This document shows, in pieces, positions 29,347 through 37,279 of a DNA stretch of 48,941 nt. A model generated the notes under the pieces. The model ran no database searches. It saw only the letters and a list, made by a program, of their open reading frames with translations, and was not told the DNA's origin. Source of the DNA: Phycisphaerales bacterium (GTDB lineage: Bacteria; Planctomycetota; Phycisphaerae; Sedimentisphaerales; Anaerobacaceae); contig PMZJ01000006.1 of the NCBI GenBank assembly GCA_003170415.1, positions 44,935 through 93,875 of the forward strand, given 5' to 3'. A program made the translations under genes and the position numbers. The first letter of the stretch is position 1. Each line of letters starts with the position of its first letter.

Positions 29347-29422
29347 ATTTTCACCTGCCTGATTCTTTCACAAACGCGCTATACGCAGCGAATCTCTGCG
29401 CACAACAAAAACCCAAATCCGC

Positions 29423-30103
29423 CTATACGGCAATCAACACGCCAGGGCTCATCGCCGCGTGGATATTAATCTTCTTTATATAAGTTCCTTTTGAGCTGAT
29501 CGGCTTAATCTTCTTGATATGCGATATAACCGCGTCGATGTTGTCTATCAGTTTCTGCGCGTCAAAACTCACCTTGCCGACCACAACGTGGACGTTTCCG
29601 CCCGTGTCGTTTTTGAATTCGACCTTTCCCGCGGCAAACTCACGCACCGCGGTAGCGACGTCAGCAGTTACCGTGCCGTTTTTGGGCGAGGGCATCTTGC
29701 CCTGCGGACCAAGAACTCGGCCCAGTTTGCCTACCTTGCCCATAACCTTCGTTGAGGCAATCGCCACGTCGAAATCCGACCAGCCCGCTGTTACCTTGGC
29801 AACCAGCTCGTCAACGCCTACCTCAATAGCGCCCGCCTGCTTTGCCGCTTCTGCATCGGCCCCCTCGCAAAATGCAATGACCTTCTTCTGCTGACCTATC
29901 CCGTGAGGCAGCGATATCGCGCCGCGGATAATCTGGTCCGACTGCTTCGGGTCGATACCGAGCCAGAATATGCACTGAATCGTCTGGTCAAACTTCGTTG
30001 AGTTAAACGTCTTAACCTTTGCCACCGCATCGGCCAAACTAATCGGCGCCTCGCTGACCTGCTCTGCCTCTTTGCGGTACCTTTTGCCTCTGCTAATTAT
30101 CAT
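29423..30103 (-). CDS. rplA: 50S ribosomal protein L1
   Basis: 226 residues. Mobile stalk protein at the E site; autorepressor of the L11 operon in E. coli. Signatures: VKTFNSTKFDQTIQC, GVDELVAKV, GKLGRVLGPQGKMPSPKNGT and the ISSKGTYIKKI C-terminus. Normal length. 39 bases after rplK. Confidence 0.98.
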   Translation of the reverse strand: MIISRGKRYRKEAEQVSEAPISLADAVAKVKTFNSTKFDQTIQCIFWLGIDPKQSDQIIRGAISLPHGIGQQKKVIAFCEGADAEAAKQAGAIEVGVDELVAKVTAGWSDFDVAIASTKVMGKVGKLGRVLGPQGKMPSPKNGTVTADVATAVREFAAGKVEFKNDTGGNVHVVVGKVSFDAQKLIDNIDAVISHIKKIKPISSKGTYIKKINIHAAMSPGVLIAV

Positions 30104-30142
30104 AATTTTTATGTCTCGAATCGCCTTTGGTTTACTTTTCTA

Positions 30143-30601
30143 TTAGTCCACAACCTCAACACCCATACTCCTGGCGGTACCTCGGATAATCTTCTCCGCC
30201 TTATCTATGCTATACGCATTGAGGTCCTTGCTTTTTGTCTGTGCAATCTGTCGCACCTGTTCAGCCGTAACCTTGCCCACCTTTTCCTTGTTCGGCACGC
30301 CGCTGCCCTTGGCCACGCCCGCCGCCTGTTTCAACAACACAGCCGCCGGCGGACTTTTCACCTCAAAGGTGAAACTCTTGTCCGTATAGACAGTTATCAC
30401 GACAGGCACCGTCGTCCCGTTAAGCTCTTTTGTCCGCTCATTGAACTGAGAGACAAACTGCCCAATATTGACGCCGTGCTGGCCAAGCGCAGGACCAATC
30501 GGAGGGGCCGGAGTCGCCTGCCCGCCGGACGCCTGCAACTTTATCTTGACCATTACCTCTTTAACGCCGCTTCTTGCTGCTGGTTTTCTTTTTGTTGCCA
30601 T
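30143..30601 (-). CDS. rplK: 50S ribosomal protein L11
   Basis: 152 residues. GTPase-associated centre protein and thiostrepton site component. Seen: [23 protein letters not shown] (core [16 protein letters not shown]), [19 protein letters not shown] and [13 protein letters not shown]. The first 13 residues are a basic extension before the family start. GAGGT lies 6 bases before the ATG. First of the rplKAJL genes. Confidence 0.98.
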   Translation of the reverse strand: MATKRKPAARSGVKEVMVKIKLQASGGQATPAPPIGPALGQHGVNIGQFVSQFNERTKELNGTTVPVVITVYTDKSFTFEVKSPPAAVLLKQAAGVAKGSGVPNKEKVGKVTAEQVRQIAQTKSKDLNAYSIDKAEKIIRGTARSMGVEVVD

Positions 30602-30645
30602 TATTCAACCTCAAAACAGGCACTTGGATCGCCGCTGAACCGGCT

Positions 30646-31188
30646 TCACACCTTCTCAATCTGCCAATACTCTATATCCAGCGGGGTGCTTCGCCCGAAT
30701 ATCTCCACTATCACTTTTACAATACCTCTATCCTGGTCAATCGCCTCAACTATCCCCTCAAAACTCTCGAACGGCCCTTCGCGAATCTTAATCTGGTCGC
30801 CCTTCTTGAAGTCCACCTTGATGCTCGGCGCTTCCTCCGGCTTTTCAACCTCCTGCATCATTTTTGAAACGTCGGTGTCCCGCATCGCCGTCGGAATACC
30901 CTCCGTGCCAACAAAATCGCCGACGCCGGGAATCTCTTTTATTACAAACCACGCCCTTTCAGGCACCTTCCCGTCTTCTGCGGCTTCCATCTCCACAAAA
31001 ACGTAGCCGGGGTACAACTTGCGCTTGTGCACGGTCTGCTTGTTGCCGCGAACCTTCTTGACCCTCTCGACGGGAACTTCTATCCTGCCGATAATGTCAG
31101 TCAGGCCGGCCGCATTGACCTTCTGCGAAAGCACCTCTTTTACGTGCATCTCCTTATTGGATGCAACTCTCAGCACGTACCATTTCAT
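30646..31188 (-). CDS. nusG: transcription elongation/antitermination factor NusG
   Basis: 180 residues from the ATG at 31188 (MKWYVLRVASNKE), which fits the family; an ATG eight codons upstream is also open. NGN domain with RKLYPGYVFVEME contacting RNA polymerase, and the C-terminal KOW domain (FKKGDQIKIREGPFESFEG) that binds S10 or Rho. It lies between secE and rplK as in most bacteria. Confidence 0.97.
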   Translation of the reverse strand: MKWYVLRVASNKEMHVKEVLSQKVNAAGLTDIIGRIEVPVERVKKVRGNKQTVHKRKLYPGYVFVEMEAAEDGKVPERAWFVIKEIPGVGDFVGTEGIPTAMRDTDVSKMMQEVEKPEEAPSIKVDFKKGDQIKIREGPFESFEGIVEAIDQDRGIVKVIVEIFGRSTPLDIEYWQIEKV

Positions 31189-31245
31189 CAAAACGCCCCG
31201 ACTCAATAACATAATATGCTCTGAAACCCGGCTTGCGGCCGCTTT

Positions 31246-31629
31246 TTACAGCACCAGCCATCCTACAGACAACTGAAGAACAAAATCCGAGACACCAAGC
31301 AGCATCGCCAGGATAATCACAACCGAAATCACAACAACCGTCGAAACCACCACTTCCTGCCTGGTGGACCAGTTGACCTTTTTCATCTCGCCTTCGGCAG
31401 AAATCATAAAGTCAGCGATGCTGGGATGGTTAACCATCCACATCATCAATACAGACAGGGCGATAAACAGCCCGACGGGCACCATTGTCTCAACCCACAA
31501 ACTGATGTCCGCCGCATCAAGTGTTCGGTAAAGCTGCAAACACCCGATTGCCACTATCACCGCGCCGCCAAATGCGCTAATCATCCGCGTATATTTGCCC
31601 TGGCCACGCTTATAAACGCTCAAACCCAT
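31246..31629 (-). CDS. secE: preprotein translocase subunit SecE, three-helix form
   Basis: 127 residues, the same length as E. coli SecE and longer than the single-helix form of many bacteria. Three hydrophobic segments at about 15-34, 48-66 and 97-122; the conserved amphipathic helix before the last one reads GEMKKVNWSTRQEVVVST. It clamps SecY in the inner membrane. Weak ribosome binding site. Located between tRNA-Trp and nusG, a classic order. Confidence 0.95.
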   Translation of the reverse strand: MGLSVYKRGQGKYTRMISAFGGAVIVAIGCLQLYRTLDAADISLWVETMVPVGLFIALSVLMMWMVNHPSIADFMISAEGEMKKVNWSTRQEVVVSTVVVISVVIILAMLLGVSDFVLQLSVGWLVL

Positions 31630-31749
31630 AATGCACCCGAATCCTTGCCTGACCGCTTAATCGCCATCCGTGTTTTGCCCGCCATAACCCCAATGTCTTT
31701 TATCAGGACAAAGGCGAAAGCTCCGGAGCGTCGACGACTGGCCACACAC

Positions 31750-31822
31750 CAGGCCAGAAGGGAATCGAACCCCCAACCTTCGGTTTTGGAGACCGACGCT
31801 CTGCCAATTGAGCTACTGGCCT
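31750..31822 (-). tRNA. tRNA-Trp(CCA)
   Basis: A 73-nt cloverleaf. Acceptor AGGCCAG pairs perfectly with CTGGCCT; the discriminator is G; anticodon loop TCTCCAAAAC region gives anticodon CCA; the T loop is TTCGATT. The 3' CCA is not encoded. It sits between rpmG and secE, its frequent place in bacteria. Confidence 0.95.
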
Positions 31823-31850
31823 ATCATTTGCTCTTTGCGCCAAACCCGTT

Positions 31851-32018
31851 CTATTTCCGCTTCAGCTTGTGAGTCGTATGCTTGCGTTCAAACTTACAGT
31901 ACTTCTTCAACTCCAGTTTGGGCGTGCCGTCAACCACACTGATGTTGGTTCGATAGTTGCGCTGCCCGCAGTCCTTGCACTCAAGCCAAACGTTTTCCCT
32001 TTTGCTTTTTTTAGCCAT
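31851..32018 (-). CDS. rpmG: 50S ribosomal protein L33, incomplete zinc ribbon
   Basis: 55 residues, read from the gap between tuf and tRNA-Trp. Starts MAKKSKRENVWLECKDCGQR and has KLELKKYCKFERKHTTHK at the end. Cysteines C14 and C17 form a first CxxC and C41 remains, but the fourth ligand is replaced by Glu44 (CKFE). Bacteria often hold zinc (four Cys) and zinc-free L33 versions; this one is intermediate. Stop TAG at 31851-31853. Position between tuf and secE is standard. Confidence 0.95.
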   Translation of the reverse strand: MAKKSKRENVWLECKDCGQRNYRTNISVVDGTPKLELKKYCKFERKHTTHKLKRK

Positions 32019-32050
32019 ACGACCCTGCTGTGCCGTCCTTTAATCGTTCA

Positions 32051-33277
32051 CTAAGCAATAACCTTGGTTACAACACCTGCTCCAACGGTCCTGCCGCCTT
32101 CACGAATGGCGAATCGCAGGCCTTCTTCCATCGCTATGGGCGAAATAATCTCAACTTCCATCGCTATGTTATCGCCAGGCATACACATTTCGGCGGCTTT
32201 ACCGTCTCTGCTCTGTATGAGCTTGACGCTGCCGGTCACGTCTGTCGTTCTGAAATAGAACTGCGGCTTATATCCCGCGAAGAACGGCGAATGCCTTCCG
32301 CCTTCCTCTTTCGTCAGAACGTAAACTTCCGACATGAAATGCGTGTGCGGCGTAATGCTTCCCGGCTTGGCAACGACCTGTCCGCGTTCGAGGTCCTTCT
32401 TTTCGACGCCTCTCAGCAACAACCCGACGTTGTCGCCTGCCTGTCCTTCATTGAGGGTTTTGTTGAACATTTCGACGCCCGTAACAACGGTTTTTCGAAT
32501 ATCCGGGGAAAGCCCGATGATAGCCACTTCTTCGCCGACCTTCACAACGCCTCTTTCAATCCTGCCCGTACCGACCGTTCCTCTGCCCTTAATGCTGAAT
32601 ACGTCTTCGACGGGCATAAGGAATGGCTTGTCAATCTGTCGTGGCGGAATCGGAATGAACTCATCCATCGCTTTGAGCAACTCAACTATCGGCGCGCAAG
32701 CGGGGTCATCTATCGTCTTGGCGGCAAGCGCCGCGGTCGCCGAACCGCGAATAATCGGCGTCGTGTCGCCCGGGAACTCGTATTTATTCAGGAGGTCTCT
32801 CACCTCCATCTCAACCAGGTCAACAAGCTCTTTGTCATCAACCAGATCAACCTTATTCAGGAATACCACAACCTTCGGCACGTTTACCTGACGGGCAAGC
32901 AATATGTGCTCGCGGGTCTGGGGCATCGGGCCGTCATAAGCGCTGACCACAAGAATTGCTCCGTCCATCTGGGCGGCGCCGGTAATCATGTTCTTCACGT
33001 AATCGGCGTGGCCCGGACAGTCAACATGGGCATAATGCCTGTTTGCTGTCATATACTCGACGTGCGCGGTCGCAATCGTCAAAATCTTCGTCGGGTCACG
33101 TCGGCCCTGTGACTCCGAGGCCTTGGCTATGTCATCATAGCTCTTAAACTTAGAAAATCCCTGCAACTCCATTACCTTCGTCATCGCCGACGTCAGCGTC
33201 GTCTTGCCATGGTCGACGTGTCCAATAGTTCCGACGTTGACGTGGGGCTTCGTTCTCTCAAATACCGCCTTAGCCAT
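32051..33277 (-). CDS. tuf: translation elongation factor Tu with divergent switch I
   Basis: 408 residues from the ATG at 33277, which has GGAGGT about 10 bases upstream; an open TTG six codons earlier overlaps that site and is rejected. Delivers aminoacyl-tRNA to the ribosome. GHVDHGKTT (P-loop), DCPGHADY (G3, with the catalytic His) and NKVD (G4) are intact. Switch I is different: where most EF-Tu have KARGITINTSHVEY, this protein has [18 protein letters not shown], with about five extra residues and no RGITI. Only one tuf is in the window; the usual second copy after fusA is absent. Confidence 0.98.
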   Translation of the reverse strand: MAKAVFERTKPHVNVGTIGHVDHGKTTLTSAMTKVMELQGFSKFKSYDDIAKASESQGRRDPTKILTIATAHVEYMTANRHYAHVDCPGHADYVKNMITGAAQMDGAILVVSAYDGPMPQTREHILLARQVNVPKVVVFLNKVDLVDDKELVDLVEMEVRDLLNKYEFPGDTTPIIRGSATAALAAKTIDDPACAPIVELLKAMDEFIPIPPRQIDKPFLMPVEDVFSIKGRGTVGTGRIERGVVKVGEEVAIIGLSPDIRKTVVTGVEMFNKTLNEGQAGDNVGLLLRGVEKKDLERGQVVAKPGSITPHTHFMSEVYVLTKEEGGRHSPFFAGYKPQFYFRTTDVTGSVKLIQSRDGKAAEMCMPGDNIAMEVEIISPIAMEEGLRFAIREGGRTVGAGVVTKVIA

Positions 33278-33370
33278 GGTTATATGAACCTCCAATTAGC
33301 ACTTTAATTGCTGCGAAACGCAGGCCCGCAGCGTGTCCTTGTTCCTGTTTCCCGATGTAACATCGCTTCA

Positions 33371-33427
33371 GTGTCGCGGGCATCCTGCCCGCGCCTATTT
33401 TAATCGAGGGCGGGACGCCCTCGACAC
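33371..33427. repeat. 57-nt double-hairpin repeat, copy 1
   Basis: Begins GTGTCG and ends CGACAC, which pair with each other. Inside are two hairpins: GCGGGC-ATCCT-GCCCGC and CGAGGGC-GGGAC-GCCCTCG (approximate loops). Lies between the tRNA-Thr 3' end and tuf. A second copy of identical length lies upstream of the tRNA. Looks like a REP/BIME-type dispersed palindromic repeat. Confidence 0.8.
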
Positions 33428-33437
33428 ATCTGCACTT

Positions 33438-33510
33438 AGCTGCTGATGGGATTTGGACCCATGACCTCGTCCTTACCAAGGACGCACTCTACCAACTGAG
33501 CTACAGCAGC
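33438..33510 (-). tRNA. tRNA-Thr(GGT)
   Basis: A 73-nt cloverleaf. Acceptor GCTGCTG pairs with CAGCAGC; anticodon stem CGTCC/GGACG carries the loop TTGGTAA, so the anticodon is GGT. The discriminator is T and the CCA end is not encoded. It lies upstream of tuf in the same direction, matching the thrT-tufB order of E. coli. Confidence 0.95.
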
Positions 33511-33518
33511 AGTTTATT

Positions 33519-33542
33519 GTGTCGCGGTCATCTTGACCGCGA
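33519..33542. repeat. Half copy of the hairpin repeat
   Basis: GTGTCGCGGTCATCTTGACCGCGA, given by position because of length: 33519-33542. It is the left hairpin only (GCGGTCA-TCT-TGACCGC), with different stem bases from the other copies but pairing kept. It abuts the full copy at 33546. Confidence 0.7.
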
Positions 33543-33545
33543 TTT

Positions 33546-33602
33546 GTGTCGCAGGCATCTTGCCTGCGACTATTTCAATCGCGGGCGGGACGCCCGCGAC
33601 AC
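33546..33602. repeat. 57-nt double-hairpin repeat, copy 2
   Basis: Same length and plan as copy 1 (33371-33427). The first stem is GCAGGC/GCCTGC instead of GCGGGC/GCCCGC, and the second is CGCGGGC/GCCCGCG instead of CGAGGGC/GCCCTCG, so both stems carry paired (compensatory) changes. Outer GTGTCG/CGACAC kept. Confidence 0.8.
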
Positions 33603-33647
33603 CTAAAAACAGTCCCCACGCTCAGCCGCAGGCCTTAAAAACCACTC

Positions 33648-33665
33648 CCTTGGGGACGCCCAAGG
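33648..33665. repeat. Related short hairpin (degenerate repeat)
   Basis: CCTTGGG and CCCAAGG pair around GACG. The loop and the GGGACGCC core resemble the second hairpin of the 57-nt repeats, so it may be a decayed half copy. Confidence 0.45.
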
Positions 33666-33730
33666 CGGCCGTCTTTGCACAACAAATCCTGCACTGACAG
33701 CCAAACAAACGTCATTAACCTAATGTGAGT

Positions 33731-33764
33731 AGGGTAGTTTACAAAAATCCGGGTCAACCTGCAA
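33731..33764 (-). promoter_or_regulatory. Candidate promoter of tRNA-Thr/tuf transcript
   Basis: Two overlapping readings on the minus strand: TTGCAG (33759-33764) with TAAACT (33736-33741) at 17 bases, and TTGACC (33752-33757) with TACCCT (33731-33736) at 15 bases. The region 33603-33875 has no gene on either strand otherwise, and some promoter is expected here for the long downstream block. Confidence 0.35.
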
Positions 33765-33774
33765 ACATAAAAAA

Positions 33775-33833
33775 ATAAAAAAATGTATTTTTTTTACCCC
33801 CTCATATAGGCCGTCTTTTTCAGACTGACGGCC
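33775..33833 (-). terminator. Possible terminator after the HEAT lipoprotein gene
   Basis: GGCCGTC and GACGGCC (33809-33815, 33827-33833) form a seven-pair stem about 40 bases past the stop codon. The T-rich run on the minus strand begins only some 25 bases later, so it is not a textbook terminator. Confidence 0.35.
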
Positions 33834-33875
33834 GTTAACAGCCCCCACCCAAATTCAATGCCTTTATCAGTATTG

Positions 33876-36101
33876 TTATCCGCCTGTATTCGGGTCTTCT
33901 GCCGAACCAAAACGCTTATTCCATCGGGCCAGCTGTTGACGCCACAAAGGACGCTGGTCAGCCAACTTTATTCTCCGCAGTGACTTCAACACCATATTGG
34001 GGTCTGACCCTTCCGACGGATTATCCAGAAACGCATCTATCGAACGAATAACCGCACTATCATGTCCCAAGTCCTTTTCCAGCAGGCAGTTACCCACAAG
34101 CAAACTCGCCGCCTCCACCTTTGGCCAGCGCAGATATACATCCACTAATTGCCCCAAAATCGCCTCTTTTTGCTCCGCGGTTTTAGCTGACCCCCGCAAC
34201 TTGCCCAAATACTCCGCCGCCTGCTCAAACTGCCCCGCTTTTGTGTAAAGCTGTGCCAGCTTTTCCCGGGTGGCCCTTACCATTTCCGCCTTGTTTTCCG
34301 CAACTGCCTTGCGTTCTGCCAGTTCAAAAAACGATACGCACTGCTCGTCGGACAGCTTCCCTTTGCCTGCCTGGGAATCGAATCTGCCAATCCAGTCCTC
34401 AATAACGTTGACGTCGCAGTTGTTAAATATCTTAAGCATCGCCTGCCACGCCGTCTTGCCTTCAGAATTGGCTCCTATCTTGTCCCACAACCACGGCAGG
34501 TCGTCTTTGCCGCCCACTTCCCCCGCCAGTTCCATAACCCTGTTTCTGACAATCTGGCTGCGGTCATTAACAAAATCCTTCGCCAGCAATTTGAGCGCCC
34601 TTGGCCTGTCAACACAAATAAGGCCATCGACTGCCGCCTCTCTGACTAAGTCGCTTTCATCACTCAACGCCTGCTCGAAAAGCCCCGCGAATCGCTTGGC
34701 CGACTCCGGCTTGTAAACGTTCTGTCCGCACAATCGCGCCATTGTTACCAGCAAATCGCCACGCAGAGTGCTGTTACCGGCTTGCTTGTCCCGGCTATAT
34801 CTTTCGACGAGCAGGTCCATATATTTTGCAACTTCGTCATCTGTAAGACCGCCCGGCTCAAGCAGTTCCCTTATTACCTCTGCCCCCCTGTGCGCCTTTT
34901 TCGCATCCTCATCGTTGAGATATCCTGCTGCCCATTCCAGCGTCTGCTTGCGCAATTCCGGCGAAAGCTGACTCCCAGAGGTGGGAACAAGCGCATAATG
35001 GCACGCCGCGCCAAGGGCAACAAATAATTCCAGCTTGACCTCTTCGTCCTGCTCAACCTTGAACTGATCCGCCAGTCGCTCCGCCGAGCTTAATTCGCCC
35101 GTCAGCGAAAGCAGCTTCGCCGTCGCAAGACGCACGTCCCTGTTGTCGCTGGAAACCAGCTTTACCAAAACCGGGCCAAGCTCCGCGGGCAATTTCGATT
35201 GCGTCCCAATCCGCCACTGCGAAACCTTATCCAAAGCCCACAGCCGAATCGTCGATTCGGAATTGTTCAATTGCTCTATCAGAAATTTACCTCGCTGCCC
35301 ATCATCGCTGATTCCTTCATATATCCTGTCCAGTGAACCCAGATAAAGTTTTCGCCACTGGTCACGTTCCTTCTCCAGGTCGTTTACCCGCGATTCCTGC
35401 CGAATAAGCCAGTCCCGCTGAAACCGTTCCATTCCGTTTGTTCGCAGGTCGCTCAAAATTTGCGCCCGTCTCCTCGCGTCCCTGCTGACGGGTATGCCTA
35501 ACGACCGAAGCGCATCACCTGCGGCGACTGAAACCTGCTTATCCTTGTCCTCTACAAGCTCAGCTATCCGCGTTATAGCTCTTATATCGAGTTGTACCTT
35601 CATCGCATATATCGCGTTTAATCGTGCCTTGACAGGCATCGATTCGTCCTTTGCCATTGGCTCCAGAACATTCTCTATCGCGTCATAATCGAAAATAAGC
35701 AACGCCTCGGCTGCGAATTTGGCGGGATTCCCTTCTTCCGTTTTCAAAACCTCCGCTAACGGCTCAATAAAATCATTCTTGTTCCTTATCGGCCGCCTGG
35801 TCTCCCTGCTGACTGTCAGCGCCCTGCAAACCGCCATCCTCGCCTGCTTATTCTCCGATTGCTTTAACGTATCTATAAGAACCTGTCTTGCGCGAGAGCT
35901 GTCACTGAAAAGCATCACCGTCGCGGCGTCTAAGCGAACTTCATCCGTTGCCCCCCGTAACAGCGCATCCTGATTTACCTTCAGTTGCGTGTCCGTCTCC
36001 ACACTCGGCGCCATCATATTATTATCAACCTTATTCGCCCCCTGCTCGCATCCCGCCAAAACCAATAAAACCAACACCAGCAAATATGCTCGTTGTATCA
36101 T
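33876..36101 (-). CDS. Large HEAT-repeat lipoprotein, function unknown
   Basis: 741 residues from the ATG at 36101. Signal peptide MIQRAYLLVLVLLVLAGC with lipobox LAGC, so Cys18 is probably lipidated; the open frame extends 26 codons upstream but then the signal would not be N-terminal. Residues about 45-220 and again 290-560 are helical repeats of HEAT type (AKFAAEALLIFDYDAI, NAIYAMKVQLDIRA, RDVRLATAKLLSLTGE). A coiled-coil stretch (about 240-270) separates the blocks. The last 130 residues look TPR-like (LYTKAGQFEQAAEYLGKL). Probably an envelope scaffold. I do not recognise a named family. It lies 111 bases downstream of xerD, same strand. Confidence 0.85.
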   Translation of the reverse strand: MIQRAYLLVLVLLVLAGCEQGANKVDNNMMAPSVETDTQLKVNQDALLRGATDEVRLDAATVMLFSDSSRARQVLIDTLKQSENKQARMAVCRALTVSRETRRPIRNKNDFIEPLAEVLKTEEGNPAKFAAEALLIFDYDAIENVLEPMAKDESMPVKARLNAIYAMKVQLDIRAITRIAELVEDKDKQVSVAAGDALRSLGIPVSRDARRRAQILSDLRTNGMERFQRDWLIRQESRVNDLEKERDQWRKLYLGSLDRIYEGISDDGQRGKFLIEQLNNSESTIRLWALDKVSQWRIGTQSKLPAELGPVLVKLVSSDNRDVRLATAKLLSLTGELSSAERLADQFKVEQDEEVKLELFVALGAACHYALVPTSGSQLSPELRKQTLEWAAGYLNDEDAKKAHRGAEVIRELLEPGGLTDDEVAKYMDLLVERYSRDKQAGNSTLRGDLLVTMARLCGQNVYKPESAKRFAGLFEQALSDESDLVREAAVDGLICVDRPRALKLLAKDFVNDRSQIVRNRVMELAGEVGGKDDLPWLWDKIGANSEGKTAWQAMLKIFNNCDVNVIEDWIGRFDSQAGKGKLSDEQCVSFFELAERKAVAENKAEMVRATREKLAQLYTKAGQFEQAAEYLGKLRGSAKTAEQKEAILGQLVDVYLRWPKVEAASLLVGNCLLEKDLGHDSAVIRSIDAFLDNPSEGSDPNMVLKSLRRIKLADQRPLWRQQLARWNKRFGSAEDPNTGG

Positions 36102-36212
36102 TATTACCAACACTTTCTTGAAGTGGTTACTCGTAATCACGGCTTTTAACCCCGATGATAACCCCATATAATCACACACGTCAACCGCCGATTCCGAAAT
36201 AGTCCTATAAAT

Positions 36213-37151
36213 CTATGGTCTCGGGTGATATTTCCTGTGAATCTCCCGTAACCTCTCCTGGTCAACGTGCGTGTAAATCTGCGTTGTCGATATATCCACG
36301 TGCCCAAGCATTTCCTGAACGCTCCTCAAATCCGCCCCGCCTGCCAGCAGGTGCGTCGCGAAACAATGTCTCAGCGTATGCACCGTCAAATTTTTCGGCA
36401 TCCCGGCGCGGGCCGCGTATCTTTTAATAAGACGCCAGATTTCGATACGCCCCATAGGCCTGCCTGTTCGACTCAATAGTAAAAAATCTCCGCTAAACGA
36501 CTTTGCCAGCTTAGGCCTCATATCCTTTAAGTACTCCAGCGTCGCGGCAGCCGCCACCCTGCCAAGCGGAATCACCCGTTCCCTGTTTCCTTTGCCGATA
36601 CATCGCAAATACCCCACGTCGAGATTCAAATCCGATATCTTCAAGCCCGCAACCTCACTGGCCCTGACCCCGGTCGCGTAAAGCAATTCCAGAATCGCCT
36701 TATCGCGCAGGTAATACTTCTCTTTCGGCGAGGGCGCCTCCAGCAAATCCACTACCTGTTTCTTGGAGCATATAATCGGCAGCCGCTGCCAGAGCTTCGG
36801 CCCCTCCAGAATCCCTGTAAAATCATCCTCAACCAGCCCGTTTAGCTTGCCAAACCGCAAAAACATCCGAATCGCCACCAATGCCCGTTTGGCTGATGCC
36901 TCCGCCCTGCTGGCTCTTGCCAGTATTATCATATATTTCTGTATCAGGGTGGGCGTAATCTGCTTCAGTTCACTAACCTTGCCGGATTTACAGAATTCCA
37001 GGAAATCCCTCAAATCCCGCCCATAACCCTGAATTGTGTTGTCAGACAACCCCCCCTCGACTGTCAGGTAACCTAAAAAGTCCCGAACCAGCCGACCCAA
37101 TGGCAATTCGTCAAGTTTGTTCGCAATTGTCTGTGTCTGAACTGAAGGCAT
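36213..37151 (-). CDS. xerD: XerC/XerD-type tyrosine recombinase
   Basis: 312 residues. Site-specific recombinase that resolves chromosome dimers at dif. N-terminal SAM-like core-binding domain (about 20-105) with DNTIQGYGRDLRDFLEF; catalytic domain with Arg in ATGVRASEV, Lys in GKGNRERVIPLG, HTLRHCFATHLL (His-x-x-Arg), GHVDISTTQIYTHV (His and the Tyr nucleophile). All catalytic residues are present and the size fits a Xer protein, not a longer integron or phage integrase. Whether it is XerC or XerD is not certain. No second xer or dif site was seen in the window. Confidence 0.93.
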   Translation of the reverse strand: MPSVQTQTIANKLDELPLGRLVRDFLGYLTVEGGLSDNTIQGYGRDLRDFLEFCKSGKVSELKQITPTLIQKYMIILARASRAEASAKRALVAIRMFLRFGKLNGLVEDDFTGILEGPKLWQRLPIICSKKQVVDLLEAPSPKEKYYLRDKAILELLYATGVRASEVAGLKISDLNLDVGYLRCIGKGNRERVIPLGRVAAAATLEYLKDMRPKLAKSFSGDFLLLSRTGRPMGRIEIWRLIKRYAARAGMPKNLTVHTLRHCFATHLLAGGADLRSVQEMLGHVDISTTQIYTHVDQERLREIHRKYHPRP

Positions 37152-37207
37152 AGAGATTCCGCGTTAATGCTATTATCAACTTCATCGACCATTATCCAAA
37201 AAACCCT

Positions 37208-37236
37208 TTAACACCGCTTCACACTTACAATATAAT
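37208..37236 (+). promoter_or_regulatory. Near-consensus sigma70 promoter
   Basis: TTAACA (37208-37213), 17 bases, then a perfect TATAAT (37231-37236). It lies 44 bases before the start of the small lipoprotein gene, in the spacer between that gene and the divergent xerD. It should drive the lipoprotein-galE-hexokinase operon. Confidence 0.75.
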
Positions 37237-37279
37237 CACCCGCAGATGCTGAATTGGCGGAATGATTGAGGTATTAAGA

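Noticed and set aside
31426-31872. Plus-strand frame over tRNA-Trp
   Set aside because: It is the well-known spurious frame formed by the complement of tRNA-Trp (ESNPQP motif) and by antisense to secE.
32030-33112. 360-codon plus-strand frame
   Set aside because: Antisense to tuf; no family resemblance.
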